A stretch of 64,000 bases of DNA from contig OY720344.1 of NCBI GenBank assembly GCA_963082975.1, forward strand, positions 17,967,580 through 18,031,579, in the 5' to 3' direction. Each line of letters opens with the position of its first letter. Position 1 is the stretch's first letter. Of the stretch, positions 1-11,850 are shown in pieces. The notes beneath the pieces were generated by a model. The model did no database searches and was not told the DNA's origin. It worked only from the letters and a program-made list of their open reading frames with translations. This DNA is from Labia minor (taxonomy: Eukaryota; Arthropoda; Insecta; Dermaptera; Spongiphoridae). A program made the translations under genes and the position numbers.

Positions 1-1380
1 AAGGGGTCTACGACAGAACAAAGTTTGGGTACCTATGCTTTATATAAATATAACAAACTTATTATAGTTATCAATTCGTAATAAAAAATTAAATTATTTA
101 AAATTCTATTAATAAAAATTTGTATTTTTATTTCTAAAATATTAAAATATTTTTTTAGTATTATTAGTAGCTACCTAAAATAATTAAACATCATCTAACC
201 AAATTTTAATTATCTATTCTACAAAACAAATACAAAAGAATCATATATTTTAATTTTTATGAAAATTTTAATTAAAAAGGTGAAGAGAATAAAAAAAAAT
301 AAAATAATCAACCTTTAAAAGCAAGGACGAGAGAGGAAATAAAAAGAAAAGAAAAAAAAAGCAAAAGAAAAGAGTGTTACATTGATGAGGAGAAAGCAAA
401 TGAAGAATTTAACGTAAAAGAAGAAGAAAAAGAAGATAAAACAACAGATGAAGTGAATGATAGAGATGGAAGAAAGAAAAAGAAAAAAAAAAGAAAAGAT
501 ATTATTCTTAAAGATAAAAAAAATGAAACTGCTTGAAGTACACATAGTAAATTTAAAAGACAAAAATAAAAAAAAAAAATAATAATCAAAAGAAATATAA
601 TTAAATGAACAATTCCATTTAACGCCCTGCCGTCTTCGTTTATTTTTATTTTATTTTTTCTTTAAAATAATTGAAATTTATTAAACGTGACTAGTCATAT
701 TAATTTCCTTGTCAAGTGATAAAAAAAATATCAGTGAGAGAGAGAGAAAGCTAAAAAAAATCAAGTAATGGAGACTATTAAGAATGTCGTTGTTTAAATT
801 TTCAATTTCTTTTATAGAAAATTTAAAAATATAAATAAATAAATATAAACGAATGTTAAAATACATAAATCAATAAAAAATGAGATTTTTTTTGTTCAAG
901 AGAACAAATAATTATTTGTATTATCTAATAATTAATTTGCAGAACTTTTACGTGTATGACTTTATGCTCCAAACCTGTAAATGACAGATTTAACAATGAC
1001 AAAAATGTCTCACTGAAAATTTTGTCGAAAAAAACAAATAATATTTTGTGTAAAAAATAGAAAATATAAATTGCTCCTTGATATGTTAATAATGACATGC
1101 TATGGCAAGTCTATTCTGAATAAAAACAACTTTATAAATACAATACAAGCTTCCCTAAGAAGACCGAAAAGAGGTTAATAAAAAACTCACCCAAGCAGAA
1201 AAATAACGGAGATCAACATTTAAGAAGTGAAAAAAATCAGGTTGATTATTGATCATGTATATCGATATTTCATTTGATTCGTGCTAAGTAAACTTAATCA
1301 TTTCATACTACAAATAATACTAAAATTTTATATATTTCATCTCATCTTATTATACTTGCATATATATATATTTGTTTTTT
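1..1380. other. A+T-rich non-coding stretch
   Basis: Dominated by poly-A/T runs and short purine-rich tracts (about 330-580 and 740-760). The open frames that exist are Phe/Leu/Ser-rich translations of poly-purine DNA on the other strand. I see no splice-flanked coding segment, RNA gene or recognisable element. Confidence 0.6.
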
Positions 1381-1384
1381 TGAA

Positions 1385-1800
1385 ATTTTAAAAAGTTCGA
1401 AGGATTTTTTGAAATTCACACCATAGATAATTTTTATTAAGAAAAATGGATCTGTATAGGTTTCAGCCTCGGGAAAAATCATCTTTATTAGTTTTTTAGT
1501 TGATTTAAATTAGGAAATTTAAATGATGTCAGCAACTACGTCAGACTGAGCGCTTCCTTAAATACAAAATATTATAAATATAAATCAAATCAAATTACGA
1601 AATATATATTATTTTAAATCCACAGGCTTCTGTTTTTTAGTGCATTAATACGTACGATTAAGGGGTGTATGTTTTATGACTAAGTTTTTTAATTTATGTT
1701 CTTTTAAATTATTTGCTCAGTGAACCAGGTATTAATATTACCAGCGAAACCCGATAAGAAGGAATAATTTTTTAATGGCCGAGCGGTGAAATAGGTACTA
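1385..1800 (+). repeat. Dispersed repeat, 'gtttcagcctcg' family, copy 1
   Basis: A segment near the left end (ggattttttgaaattcacac, then ggtttcagcctcgggaaaaa) recurs almost word for word at about 56605 and, more diverged, at about 54180. The right end (ctcagtgaaccaggtatta) recurs at about 54760 and, inverted, at about 17035-17110. No coding capacity is visible. I take it as a non-autonomous transposable element of unknown class; its exact ends are uncertain. Confidence 0.6.
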
Positions 1801-2009
1801 TTTTTATTGTATTCAAAGATTTACATATTTTGAAAAATCATATAGGATAAGTGTGAGGTTCTCAAACTTTAAGTTAGTTCCACTTAAAAAAGTTCAGGTA
1901 CCACTAAAATGATTTTGTTAATTAAAGTAACTACCATGTGGTACATGTACCACAGTTTGAAAATTTCTGGGGTAAGTGATAATTGTCGTTTCTTCTTAAA
2001 TATTTAATT

Positions 2010-2390
2010 TCAGGTCCTCCATAATTTTATATAAACTATACATTTCATATATGAGATACAAAAAGAAATCGCTAGAGAACCTAGGCCACTCCATATAGTG
2101 AGATAAGACACCCTGGCAGAGCGATTGATAGCCTTGAAGTATGTGCCATTATTTCTTTTTGCTAAAATCCAATTTTGTGACAAAAAACAAAATTCAAAAT
2201 GGAAATCAATCTCATCACCGAAAAATATAGGCTCGTCTTCAAGCATTAAAGTCGCCTTCTGATAGATGGATAGAAATGCATGCATACTTTGTGCTGAATT
2301 CGTTTCATGGAACAATAAAAAATTCCAAGGGTAGATGCATGTTTGCATGCCGAACGCCTCTGCGGTGAGAGGATATGCATTCTCACACAC
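2010..2390 (-). CDS. Unrecognised 126-codon open frame
   Basis: An open frame of 126 codons from an ATG, in DNA less A+T-rich than its surroundings. The product would have mixed composition with many aromatic residues (tracts such as IYPWNFLLFHETNSAQ and FHFEFCFLSQNWILAK). I see no motif, signal peptide or domain that I recognise. Part of a neighbouring frame upstream on the same strand (about 2400-2580) also reads as protein-like but is broken by stops. The simplest reading is a decayed transposon or gene fragment. A single-exon gene is possible but unsupported. Confidence 0.15.
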   Translation of the reverse strand: MCENAYPLTAEAFGMQTCIYPWNFLLFHETNSAQSMHAFLSIYQKATLMLEDEPIFFGDEIDFHFEFCFLSQNWILAKRNNGTYFKAINRSARVSYLTIWSGLGSLAISFCISYMKCIVYIKLWRT

Positions 2391-2399
2391 ATTTCTTAT

Positions 2400-2860
2400 T
2401 TTCTACATCGAAATACTTTCCTTGAACGATGTGACTTACAAAAGAATAAATTTCAGCACAAGTTCAAAGATCCAATATTAAAATGGTTTTAGAAAGTGCT
2501 CTGGGATGAAAATTACTAGAAGTACGTTGGAAAAATAAGCCCCTAAATGCACGATGTTCCAACACTCCTACTTCTTTGATTCTTTTATTATTTTTTTAAA
2601 CATTTTATATATATATAATTTGATTGATTAATAATAATAAATAAGAACATTCTTCGTGAGCCAATTTCCTTAATTGATAAAACATAAGAAGTAGGTTTAC
2701 TATTCCTTTAATAAAAGTTTTAACAATAGTAACAATAAGAATAATCGAATTAATAATCGAAAATTTGTTATTTTCTGATTTGAAAAATTATAAATATATT
2801 TAAATATAATTACCCCAATTATAAATTTTAATTAATAATTAATTCTATGCCTACAATAAA
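2400..2860. other. A+T-rich non-coding stretch
   Basis: Apart from short protein-like fragments on the minus strand before 2580, only A+T-rich sequence with poly-T and (TA)n runs. Nothing else recognised. Confidence 0.55.
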
Positions 2861-3474
2861 TTAGCTGGAGTGTCTCCACTCAACTATCTCGCAATTTGAA
2901 TTGGATTAAATAACATAATATATTATATTTAAATTAAATTTAATTAATTATAAATTATAAATAATAAATATTAAACCAGCGCATGTTTGGCTTTTTATTG
3001 ATGGCACCATGGCACGTGTTGGCGCGTGAGATTTGCAGTGTTAAAAAATTAATTCTGGTACTTTCAGCAATTCAATCAAGCTGAAATTCTATATATAGCA
3101 GTTTTATACAATTATTAATCATGTGAAAAATTATCAAACATATATTTTTATTTTTACGGTCACTTTAGAGGAAAAAAAATCAAAACGTTGTAGGTAATGA
3201 CCCTCTTCCGGTTGAGCTACATTTCTCAAAAGTTGATAGAAAACTATGAATTTTGAATAATGTCCATGTACCAAATTTCATCATTCTAGCTCAAACCGAT
3301 TTTGCGTAATCTTGTCTACATACATACACACACACATACATACACACACACACACACAGACATTTTTCTCAACCTTAGTGAAAATGATTCAGGAACCTTC
3401 AAAACGTATAAAAACATCAAAATCTCAACATCGAAAATTTTCATGATCGCAATACTATCTCTGGCGAGATAGTA
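2861..3474 (+). mobile_element. Helentron-like non-autonomous element, copy 1
   Basis: A 614-bp element shared almost base for base with 15632-16255, and with an inverted, internally deleted copy at 22621-23093. The 5' end carries a small hairpin (gagtg-tctc-cactc) followed by actatctcgc. The 3' end is a second hairpin (actatctc-tggc-gagatagt) that contains the inverse of that 5' motif. A (CA/TACA)n microsatellite lies near the 3' end at about 3318-3360. Subterminal inverted repeats, a microsatellite core and a 3' hairpin are hallmarks of DINE/HINE elements (Helentron-associated). No coding sequence is present. The class is inferred; repeat status is seen directly. Confidence 0.75.
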
Positions 3475-4889
3475 AAAAGAATGGATAAATTAATTAACAA
3501 TTTATTACAATAATCAAAAAATTAAAATTAAGTATCAATGTTTGTTTTTTTTTGTAAGTGTCATTTACTCTAGATCTATTTAATAGAAAGTCTTATCACC
3601 ATATGATTTGAAAATATTTTTGTATTATTCTAATCTAAAAATGAATTTCATTCTTACATTCATATTCATTAATTAATTAATTCAAAAAGATATGGAATCT
3701 ATTGTTAGATATTAAATTTTATATAAGACTAGTGTAGACATTCTTTTATAATAAATTTAATTGAACATATATCTAATTAAAAGAAAATAACATTTTATAA
3801 AAAATTTTCTCTCTTTCTCTCTCTCTCAACATATACATATATAAAAATATCATTATAATTTATTTATTTAATATAATCGCCTTATAAAATATCTCCCTTT
3901 CCCCCAAACCCCTCTCCCGATAGAGATTATCTTGAATCATCAATGATTCACCTGTTGGAAATTGCATTGGGATAAAAAAAAAAATTACGAATTAAATATT
4001 GATATTCTTATAACAGAGAGAGAGAATAATAAATAAATATATCTTTGAGTCTGAGTGAACTAGTCGAATGAAAATAAATATTACAAACAAAATATGCATC
4101 TAAATGCAAATTAAAGCAGTTTAGATTATGGCAAATGAAGAATGCAGTTAAAATTAGATATTTCAATAATTTTTAATTTAGTTATCAAAAAACACCTAAA
4201 AAACAATGTTTAAATTACTATAAATGAAATTTTCTAAAAATTGAAATACAGAAATAAAATGTGAAAAAATAAATTCTGTGACTTAAAGTTTAATTATTTT
4301 AATTTCTGTTAAAATAATATTTTTAAAATATTTTATTAAATATTCATACAATATAATGTTTAATAGTATAAAAAATGATTAGATAAAGTATAAAATAACA
4401 GAGTTTTAAATATATTTAATGCTTTTAGCTGTCACCGAGATGAAAATTTAAATTCATAAGTCTAGTACTCCATCATAAATTTATTAATTTTAAATATATG
4501 TCATGAAATTTATGAGCATTGAAAAAAGTCGAATTTATAACAATATGTTCCATTCATCAAGCGATCCTATTTCTTTTACCTTGTCCGCATTTTAGGTAAA
4601 CTGAATGTACTTGAGGTTTTAAATATTTGTCTTAAATGTTTATTTATACTCTCCCCTATTAAAAGGCATTTTTATGCAAATATATTACAATATATATATA
4701 TATTAAAAAATTATAAATAAATAATTATATTATAAAATTTTATTTAAATTTAATGTATTATATGGCTGTGAAAAGTATCTATAGACTTTTAAAAAATAAA
4801 TAATAATAAATTCACACAGAATAGAATATAATTTTTTAAATTAAAAATAAAATAATGATTTATCAACAATTTTATTTTTTATTCCCTGT
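3475..4889. other. A+T-rich non-coding stretch
   Basis: Poly-A/T, short (TC)n (about 3810-3828) and (TA)n tracts. No coding segment or repeat homologous to others in the window recognised. Confidence 0.6.
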
Positions 4890-5754
4890 TGTAACGGACA
4901 AAGTATTTATTTTCGAATTTATTTTTTTTTATTATACATTTTATTTTGTTTGTCTATTTTTTTTTGTTTATCTTATTTTTCTATTCTCTTATTTTATTAA
5001 CAAAGTTATTTAGTCGCATTATTCTTAAAATGTAATATATATATATATAGAGATTATTTTTTTGACTAAGGGGAGGAACCATCCCTCCAAGTTCTAATAT
5101 TTTTAGCAGTTGAGAATGGACAGTGGAACTAGTGATATCATCCTGATATGACCTGTATTTATCACGTCCCGTGATATAATTATTTTGTATATAATCATTT
5201 TTATCATCACACCCTGTGATACAGTTTAACTAGTGATATCATCCCGATATGACCTGGTATTTATCACGTCCCGTGATATAATTATTTTGTATATAATCAT
5301 TTTTATCACACCCTGTGATACAGTCGAACAAGTGATATCATCCTGATATAACCTATACTTATCACGTCCCGTGATATAATTATTTGTGTATAATCCTTAT
5401 CATCACACCCTGTGATAATTATTTCTGCTAATTCCAGTGATAATAGTGAATTACATTTTCTTATTTTTCTATTTAAAATTTGTATACTTTATTTGTTAAT
5501 TTTTTTATTTTATTTAATTAAAGTGAATTAATGTGAACATTATTATTGTTTTCCCTTTTCCCTTAATTTTTCAACACCCTTTTATACTTTGGGATATCCA
5601 AAGTTGGCGCCCATCATTAACTTAACATAATTAACAATTCACGGTCATCGTGGGTCATTACAATTGCCCCATACTTAGATCCCCTTATAAATTGGCACCC
5701 AACGTAAGAGGATCGTCTACAAAGTGACCCCAACTTGAAACGGTCCTCCTTACA
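4890..5754 (+). mobile_element. Solo LTR of the 27810-35489 retrotransposon family
   Basis: Starts TGTAACGG and ends CCTCCTTACA, so it has the 5'-TG...CA-3' termini of an LTR. It is flanked on both sides by the same 4 bp, ctgt (4886-4889 and 5755-5758). It matches the LTRs at 27810 and 34587 along its length with scattered differences. It contains the same three tandem units of about 100 bp bearing the hairpins tatcacg-tcc-cgtgata and tatcaca-ccc-tgtgata. No internal region or second LTR is present, as expected after LTR-LTR recombination. Its 3' end lies one 39-bp module earlier than the LTR end of the complete copy. Confidence 0.93.
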
Positions 5755-6912
5755 CTGTGAATTTATTATTTATTTATTAAAGATACGTTTAACATTCAAA
5801 TAATACAATAAATTTAAATAAAATTTTAAAATAAATTCAATAAAATGTTATAAACGTATAAATTTGATGAAATATGAGATTTATTTATTTTGTTATGTTA
5901 TCCCATTTATAAAAGAAGATAATCACTTTCTTTTAACAATAACAACCCAAGCCTTTCGAGGATACAATAGAAAGTTTAACCAATAAATAAATCTTCAATT
6001 TTCTACTAAATAATTCTCTCAGTTTTTTTTATTTTTTTTATTATATTTTTTTCTGATACAATAACAAGACTATTTGTAATATCTTTTCATTCCATATCAC
6101 ACACAAATAAATACTCAACTTTTCTTATACGCTACTTGACTTTTATCCTTCCATCTCTCTTACGATTTGACTTGTTGCATTGTTGGTGTTGTTGTTGTTC
6201 TTCTTTTTTTTACAACACTAATAAACCAATTGACATGTCCATAAGTTGTCAACAAACACACTCTGGTTGTTCTTATAATATAACAATAAAACAAAAACCT
6301 CAAAAATAGCAGTCACTTTCATTTTTCATTCTTCTCACTCAACCCAACTCCCTACTCTTCATTCTTTCCCTGATTCCCCACCCACTATTCTACTTGCACC
6401 TTTTCTTCTATATTTCTCCCATCTACTTCTTTTTCTATTGATTTTCTTTTCTTTTTTTCTGTTTTTTTTAAGGAGACATCTTCTTCCGTTATTTTTTTTT
6501 TATAAATTCCTTCTATAATTTTGTTATCATTCGACAGAAATATCGGAAATAACTTTCTTTATTTATTATTATATTTATTATTATTAGTATTATTATTATT
6601 ATCATTTTATTTTTTTCATCATATCAGATTTTTTTTTGAACAAGTTATAGACTACCAAGGCTTCTATATATAGATATACATATATATAAAAGAAAATTCT
6701 AATTTAGAAATATTTTCTATAGATTTTTTTTAAAAAAGATTGAAAAATTAAATATAAACTATATACAAACTATGGAAATAGGATATAAATATAATTTTTT
6801 TGTAATTTATTTTAGAATTGATTGAATTTTAACCTACCAAATTATGTCATAATACTGTTCATTCATATTTTCCGGTCCATTAATTTTTCATAGAATTTTT
6901 ATATACTCAAAA
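5755..6912. other. Non-coding stretch, pyrimidine-rich
   Basis: A+T-rich, with a long pyrimidine-rich zone on the + strand from about 6100 to 6460. A 44-bp unit ending ...aatgaggtttgtttcaatta is tandemly repeated at about 6895-6978, at the left edge of the mariner remnant. No gene recognised. Confidence 0.55.
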
Positions 6913-7609
6913 TGAGGTTTGTTTCAATTATTTATTATTATTTTATATACTCAAAATGAGGTTTGTTTCAATTATTTAGGAAAGTATTTATTTATTCTTC
7001 AATATCCATTTTGTTCCTACAAAGTAATTTCCCTCAGATATAATGCACTTATACCAGTGCTTCTTCCAATCGTCGAGGCACTTCTGAAATGCGCTTTTCG
7101 GAATGGCCATGAGCTCGTTCTTCGATTCCGACTATATATTATCAATTGTGGCAAAACGCTTTCCTTTCATTAGTCTCTTCAGTTTCGGGAATAGAAAAAA
7201 GTCACAGGGAGTCAAATCTGGTGAATACGGTGGTTGAGGCATGATAACGGTGTTGTTTTTGGCCAAAAAATCATGAACCAGTAATGATATGTGAGCTGGT
7301 GCAGAATCCATGATTTGTTTTTCTACAATTCCGATCGTTTGAGCCGTTATGCTTCACGAAAACGTTACATAACTTCATTTTAGTATTCCTTATTTACAGA
7401 CCTGTTGGGTAAAAAGGTAAAAAATCGAAGAACACACAAAAACGTAACTAACTTTTTCAGTTTTCAAAAACAAACTACTAATCCAAAATGGCTGATAATG
7501 TCGACATATGAGAAACATATGTGTATCAACATAATAACAAAATTTCGATCATCGAATGTACACAACCCGCGAAAATTCATAATTCACCTATTATTTTGAA
7601 CCGACGTCG
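6913..7609 (-). mobile_element. mariner-type transposon remnant
   Basis: On the minus strand, broken frames read like the C-terminal half of a mariner/IS630 transposase: DSAPAHISLLVHDFLAKNN, then PPYSPDLTPCDFFLFPKLK, then KSAFQKCLDDWKKHWYKCI. The stretch SPDLxPCDFFLFPKL is a family signature that includes the last catalytic Asp region. Stops and a frame change show it is dead. The ends (gaggtttgtttcaattattt on the left, the inverse of gacgtcggttcaaaataata on the right) form imperfect inverted repeats. Related but shorter copies occur at 52886-53210 and, as a 5'-end fragment, at 39024-39130. Confidence 0.8.
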
Positions 7610-7614
7610 TGTAT

Positions 7615-7653
<39 letters not shown>

Positions 7654-7719
7654 ATTATTATTTAGATATAATATAATATATAATTAAATCTAATTAATTT
7701 TATTTCTTTTGTTTTTCAG

Positions 7720-7783
7720 AATATATTTTTGAATGGAATGTACCACGAACTACAACCTACATTTGGTGTCTTATCTACCTCCT
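7720..7783 (+). CDS. Candidate host exon, unassigned
   Basis: A pyrimidine-rich acceptor (ctttttgtttttcag-type) precedes 64 nt that read NIFLNGMYHELQPTFGVLSTS in one frame, followed by a gtatat donor. Base composition is closer to coding than the surroundings. A second candidate exon lies at 7939-7959. No homology is recognised. Short open segments with splice-like edges arise by chance, so this is only a lead. Confidence 0.2.
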
Positions 7784-7938
7784 GTATATATATATTTATA
7801 TATACTTTGTTCACTATCGGATTCTACAATAATAGAAAAGAGGCGTATACATTAAGAGACAAATTTACAGTAGAGTAACCAATATTGAAGAATCTTCTTA
7901 ATTAATAAACAACAAGAGGGCTTCTGTCTTCGCCGCAG

Positions 7939-7959
7939 ACGGCATCTACTACTCATTAT
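7939..7959 (+). CDS. Candidate 21-nt microexon
   Basis: A good acceptor (cttctgtcttcgccgcag) and a near-perfect donor (GTGAGTGC) bracket 21 nt, a multiple of three, reading TASTTHY or, continuing phase from 7720-7783, YGIYYSL. Microexons of this size are typical of neural genes, but nothing here links it firmly to the gene at 45.7-59 kb. Confidence 0.2.
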
Positions 7960-8560
7960 GTGAGTGCTTATCTATATTCTTACTACCACTTTCTCTCTTT
8001 CTCTGTCTCTTTCATTCTTCTTTTCAATTTATTTAAACAACAAGACATCAATGGCGCCGAGAACATCAACAAGTTTATTTTCAATTTTATTTATTTATTT
8101 AGATTTTATTTTATTTTTATTTATTTCAAATGTATAAATATATATATATATATATAAAGTTTCTTTTGATTAACTTTAAATCAAGGAAACATATTTTTTT
8201 TAAGAAGTGTGTGGAAAGAAGGGAGAAGGGCAGTTTTGAACCCTTTCCAAAACTAATTCTTATTATTGTTCGTTGTTTAAATTTTGCTATTGTTTAAGTA
8301 TTAGAATTATTAAATATATATATGGATGAGACTTATTACAATGTATTCAGGTCAGAATGCAATTCTCTTATTGCTTGGCTTTGCCATGTTGGGGACGATT
8401 CTATACACTTTGAAGGAACTTCATTATATAAATGAGAATGGAAATGAATAAGAAGATTGACAACGTACAACAATAAAAATATATAACAAGTATTATATCA
8501 ATTTAGTTGGTTTGAATTTGACTTAATAATATTATGATAATTAGGCTTGTTAGCATAGAG
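7960..8560. other. A+T-rich non-coding stretch
   Basis: Poly-T and (TA)n runs; a short GC-richer patch at about 8205-8250. No gene or repeat recognised. Confidence 0.55.
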
Positions 8561-10082
8561 CAGTGTTTCCCAACCTTTTTTATGCCATGCCCCACCTAAA
8601 ATTCGTATGACCCCCTATGTACCATATACATAATTTTTATATTATAAAATTGAATTGTTCAATTAAGAAAATTAAATGATAAGTTTTTAGAAGAAATCAC
8701 TAGGAAATTGTTAACGAAACACAAGTAAATTTTCAAAATATATAATCAAAAAAATTAAAATTAAAATTCGAAATAATTTTAATAAAGATTTTTCTATAAT
8801 AATTTAATATTTTTATTTAGTGAAATCTTTGCGAATATGCTTACTGTACAGAGATTTTAGGTTAGGTTCTAATCAGTGATATATTGGTAAAATAAGAAGT
8901 AAGGGAACGCATAGAGGGAGCAAAAAAGTCCTATTTTCAGCAAACTATTTTTTTCCATGTAAGTTTTTATTTAATCTTATTCTTACTGTAGTTTCGCGTT
9001 TCCCCCCTCCCCCTTTTAATACCGACAGTTATGGTCCAGGGGCCTGAGTGTCTGAAAGAGAAGAGAGGTGGACATACACTTAAGATACTGCTTTTAAAAA
9101 AAAGTAATTATGCAATCAACAAAAAAAACAAATCAAAATATATTATTATTCTTTCTTTTTAAAGATTTATATATTTACAAAATAGAGATCAAAAAAAAAT
9201 ATATCTTCATGAACAAACAAAAAAAATAAGTATTTTAACAATAAAAAAAAAACAATATATATATATATATATATATATTATTTATAATATTTATATAATA
9301 AACACAAAAAAAAATAAAATAGGATTTTTTTATCAAAGAAAGAAAAGACAAAAAAAAAATATTATAAAAGTAATTACAAAATAAATTATAAACAAATCTC
9401 AGTGATCACTTACTATTATTACAAATTCCGGATGCATCCACTTTTAATATTTCACCCTTTATTTTATACAATTCATTCACTGCTCAAAGGCTAACCATCA
9501 CATCTTCCTCGTGAGCAATCTCTGTCTGCCGCTCAAACACACTCCCACCTCTGTCCTCATCCCCTCCACCTCTGATTTCTTAGTTATTTTAAATTTCCAC
9601 AAATTGTCTTATTTTTAAAATATTCACTAATTTACTTTCTATTTTTATTCTCTTTAATCCTTAAATAATATATATTTTCTATTTTATTTACATTTTACAT
9701 GTAAATTATTTACATTTTAACATATTACATTACTATACAAAATATTTACGAACATAAAAAAGAAATTCTAACAGTAGATTTAAGTTGGAGTTATCGGGAC
9801 ATGAAAAAGTACTGGAACGCGTTCCGGTTCTGAAAAAAGGTAAGGGAACGTCCCATGGTTCTAATGGTTCGTGCTGGTTTTAATTTGGTTAGCTTCAGTC
9901 TCAAGTTTCCCCGTTCGGTTATATCCAGATTATTTCTTTTTTTACCAGTAAATCATTTACAGCACTTATTTAAATGGCTAAGAGCAAAAGGGTTAAACTT
10001 GTATCGAGTCCATTTTTTAATTGCCCCCCTTTACAACCAAATTGCTCCCTGTGATGCGAGGACCACACGTTGGGAAACACGG
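8561..10082. mobile_element. hAT-like non-autonomous element, about 1.5 kb
   Basis: Begins CAGTGTTTCCCAACC and ends with the inverse of CCGTGTTTCCCAACG, a terminal repeat typical of insect hAT elements. The flanking 8-mers gcatagag (8553-8560) and gcttagag (10083-10090) differ by one base and fit the 8-bp target duplication of hAT. The interior is A+T-rich with poly-A tracts and a C-rich patch (about 9480-9590) but has no recognisable transposase. I infer a deleted or MITE-like derivative. Confidence 0.8.
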
Positions 10083-10561
10083 GCTTAGAGAATCAGGACC
10101 ATGCTCAAAATATATATTCAAATAAACCATTGAAGATTGGCCATTAGCTGAGCATGAACTTTTTACTTTTTTACTTGTAATTGAAAATTTGCTTTCCGAG
10201 GAATACAACCAATTTATTCTTATTCAACAATAGATGGATGAATTTAACATCACTAAAGTGTGATTTCTTTCACCGGAATCAAAAAAAGTATTTTCAGGGC
10301 AAAAAATTTTAAACTTATTCGTAACGGAGCAATAATAAAGGATTTACTAGTTAAAAAAATATCAAATGAAATAGAATGATGTTTAACAAACAAAATATAT
10401 TACATTTAATGATGACAATTGAATTGTTTTATTATTTAAATGTACAATAATAATTGATGAGATACACTTTTTTATGTTTTTCTTTATATTTCATATTTAG
10501 AACATTAATAGATTAAATAGAATTTGAATGTGATTTAAATAATATTTAGTATTGTTTGTTA

Positions 10562-10850
10562 TTGGTATTGTGCGCTGTGTGGAATAACATGCTTGCCTAA
10601 CAAGCTTATGGACCCGGGTTCGAGTCCTGATCCTGGAAAGCTAATTTTTTTTCTAGTTGAGGTCTCTGGCACCGAGGTGTACCCAGTCTCCTTGATACAA
10701 ATTAGAAAGTAACATGAAATAAGAAATAGTGGTCCCCGATTAAGAAAATTAAGAGAATCTCTCTCTTTGATCCGTTGTGCTGATCTTACAACACCTCTAT
10801 CCCGCATTTGCATCCACTAACTTGATAGGCACTGTCCTTTCATAAAATAT
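10562..10850 (+). mobile_element. tRNA-derived SINE, copy 1
   Basis: The head contains a perfect RNA polymerase III B box, ggttcgagtcc, at 10617-10627. It is followed by a body (ttctagttgaggtctctgg, then a tail resembling cttgataggcactgtccttt) that matches the full SINE at 62318-62605 in order. The A box is degenerate. It is an older copy, with many differences from the one at 62.3 kb. Confidence 0.75.
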
Positions 10851-11674
10851 TAAGAAGACCGATTTTTTGTTAATCTTCTAATTTTAGATTAGAACCCATG
10901 TTTCTTTTCTCTCTCTCTCTCTCTCTTTCTTACAAACACAGTTTCTTTCATATTCACTTTACTACATACGTACAACTTCTACTTGTGACTATTGAATTAA
11001 GAATGAAAATGAGGGAGTGTGATATGGGTATTGTGAATGGTTTTAGGTGATAGCGGTTGAGGAGAGGACAGGATAAGGGGGGAGGGGAGGTTTGAGAAGG
11101 AGAATGAGGAGGTTGAGTTTTGGTTTCCGTTTCAATTCACCATCTCCTTCATTCTCTGAAAGCTAAATTTCTCATTTCTCAAATAACGAAAATTGCCAAC
11201 GCAACACAACCACCACCATTAACCACTCAAGTTAGAACAATGCCTATATTCTCATATATATATACAAGAAGGCATTTCTGTCCATTTTCTACAAATCCTT
11301 TTCCTTTCCGTTGAGTGTACATTTATAAGAGCAATCCCAACCTACCATCATCAACCCTCTTTATTTAACTGTTCAATATTCACACCCTCCTTCTCTTTCC
11401 AGACCCTCTCTCTCTCTCTCTCATACACACACACACACACACATAAAACACACAATGAAGAACAAACGTTGAATGAATTATCACAGAATTGAATTATTAT
11501 TCTCTTAAAAGTGAAGGTAAAGCATTTAACCATGAAGAGAATAAGAGAGAGAAAGAAAGAATATTTAAAGTGAAGAAGAAAAATAATATATGTACAATCT
11601 ATATTGATCTTTATCTTTAAAAAAAAATACCAGATTGCAATAAAATTTAGTACAAAGATGAGTCTCTAAATTTT
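10851..11674. other. Non-coding, purine- and pyrimidine-rich patches
   Basis: (CT)n at about 10907-10928, a G/A-rich patch at about 11035-11120, (TC)n followed by (CA)n at about 11408-11442. No gene recognised. The mixed-composition patch 11040-11320 could be regulatory or untranslated sequence, but nothing shows this. Confidence 0.4.
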
Positions 11675-11677
11675 TTG

Positions 11678-11850
11678 CTTATGGAATATATAATTGGGAA
11701 GCTACTTGATAAAAAGACGCTCACGATCAATAAAATCAATATAAAGTTTGAGATTACCCGTTTTACTGATCATAGAACACCTTTACTCCACTTAGGCGGC
11801 AACGGTCTTTATAGGCTGCTCTTTGGTACAAAAGGAGGTGACAATCCTTA
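11678..11850 (+). mobile_element. SINE 3' fragment
   Basis: Contains gggaagctacttgataaaaa and actgatcatagaacaccttt, the order and wording of the body of the SINE at 62318-62605. The tRNA-derived head is missing. Confidence 0.7.

Noticed and set aside
315-866. Minus-strand open frames rich in Phe, Ser and Leu
   Set aside because: They are translations of poly-purine tracts of the + strand; no ATG context, splice signals or protein-like composition.
5130-5420. CRISPR-like array of regularly spaced repeats
   Set aside because: Only three units of about 100 bp inside an LTR, present identically in other LTR copies; eukaryotic context.
11351-11533. Minus-strand frame with CVLCVCVCVYERERERE-type sequence
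   Set aside because: Translation of adjoining (CA)n and (TC)n microsatellites.
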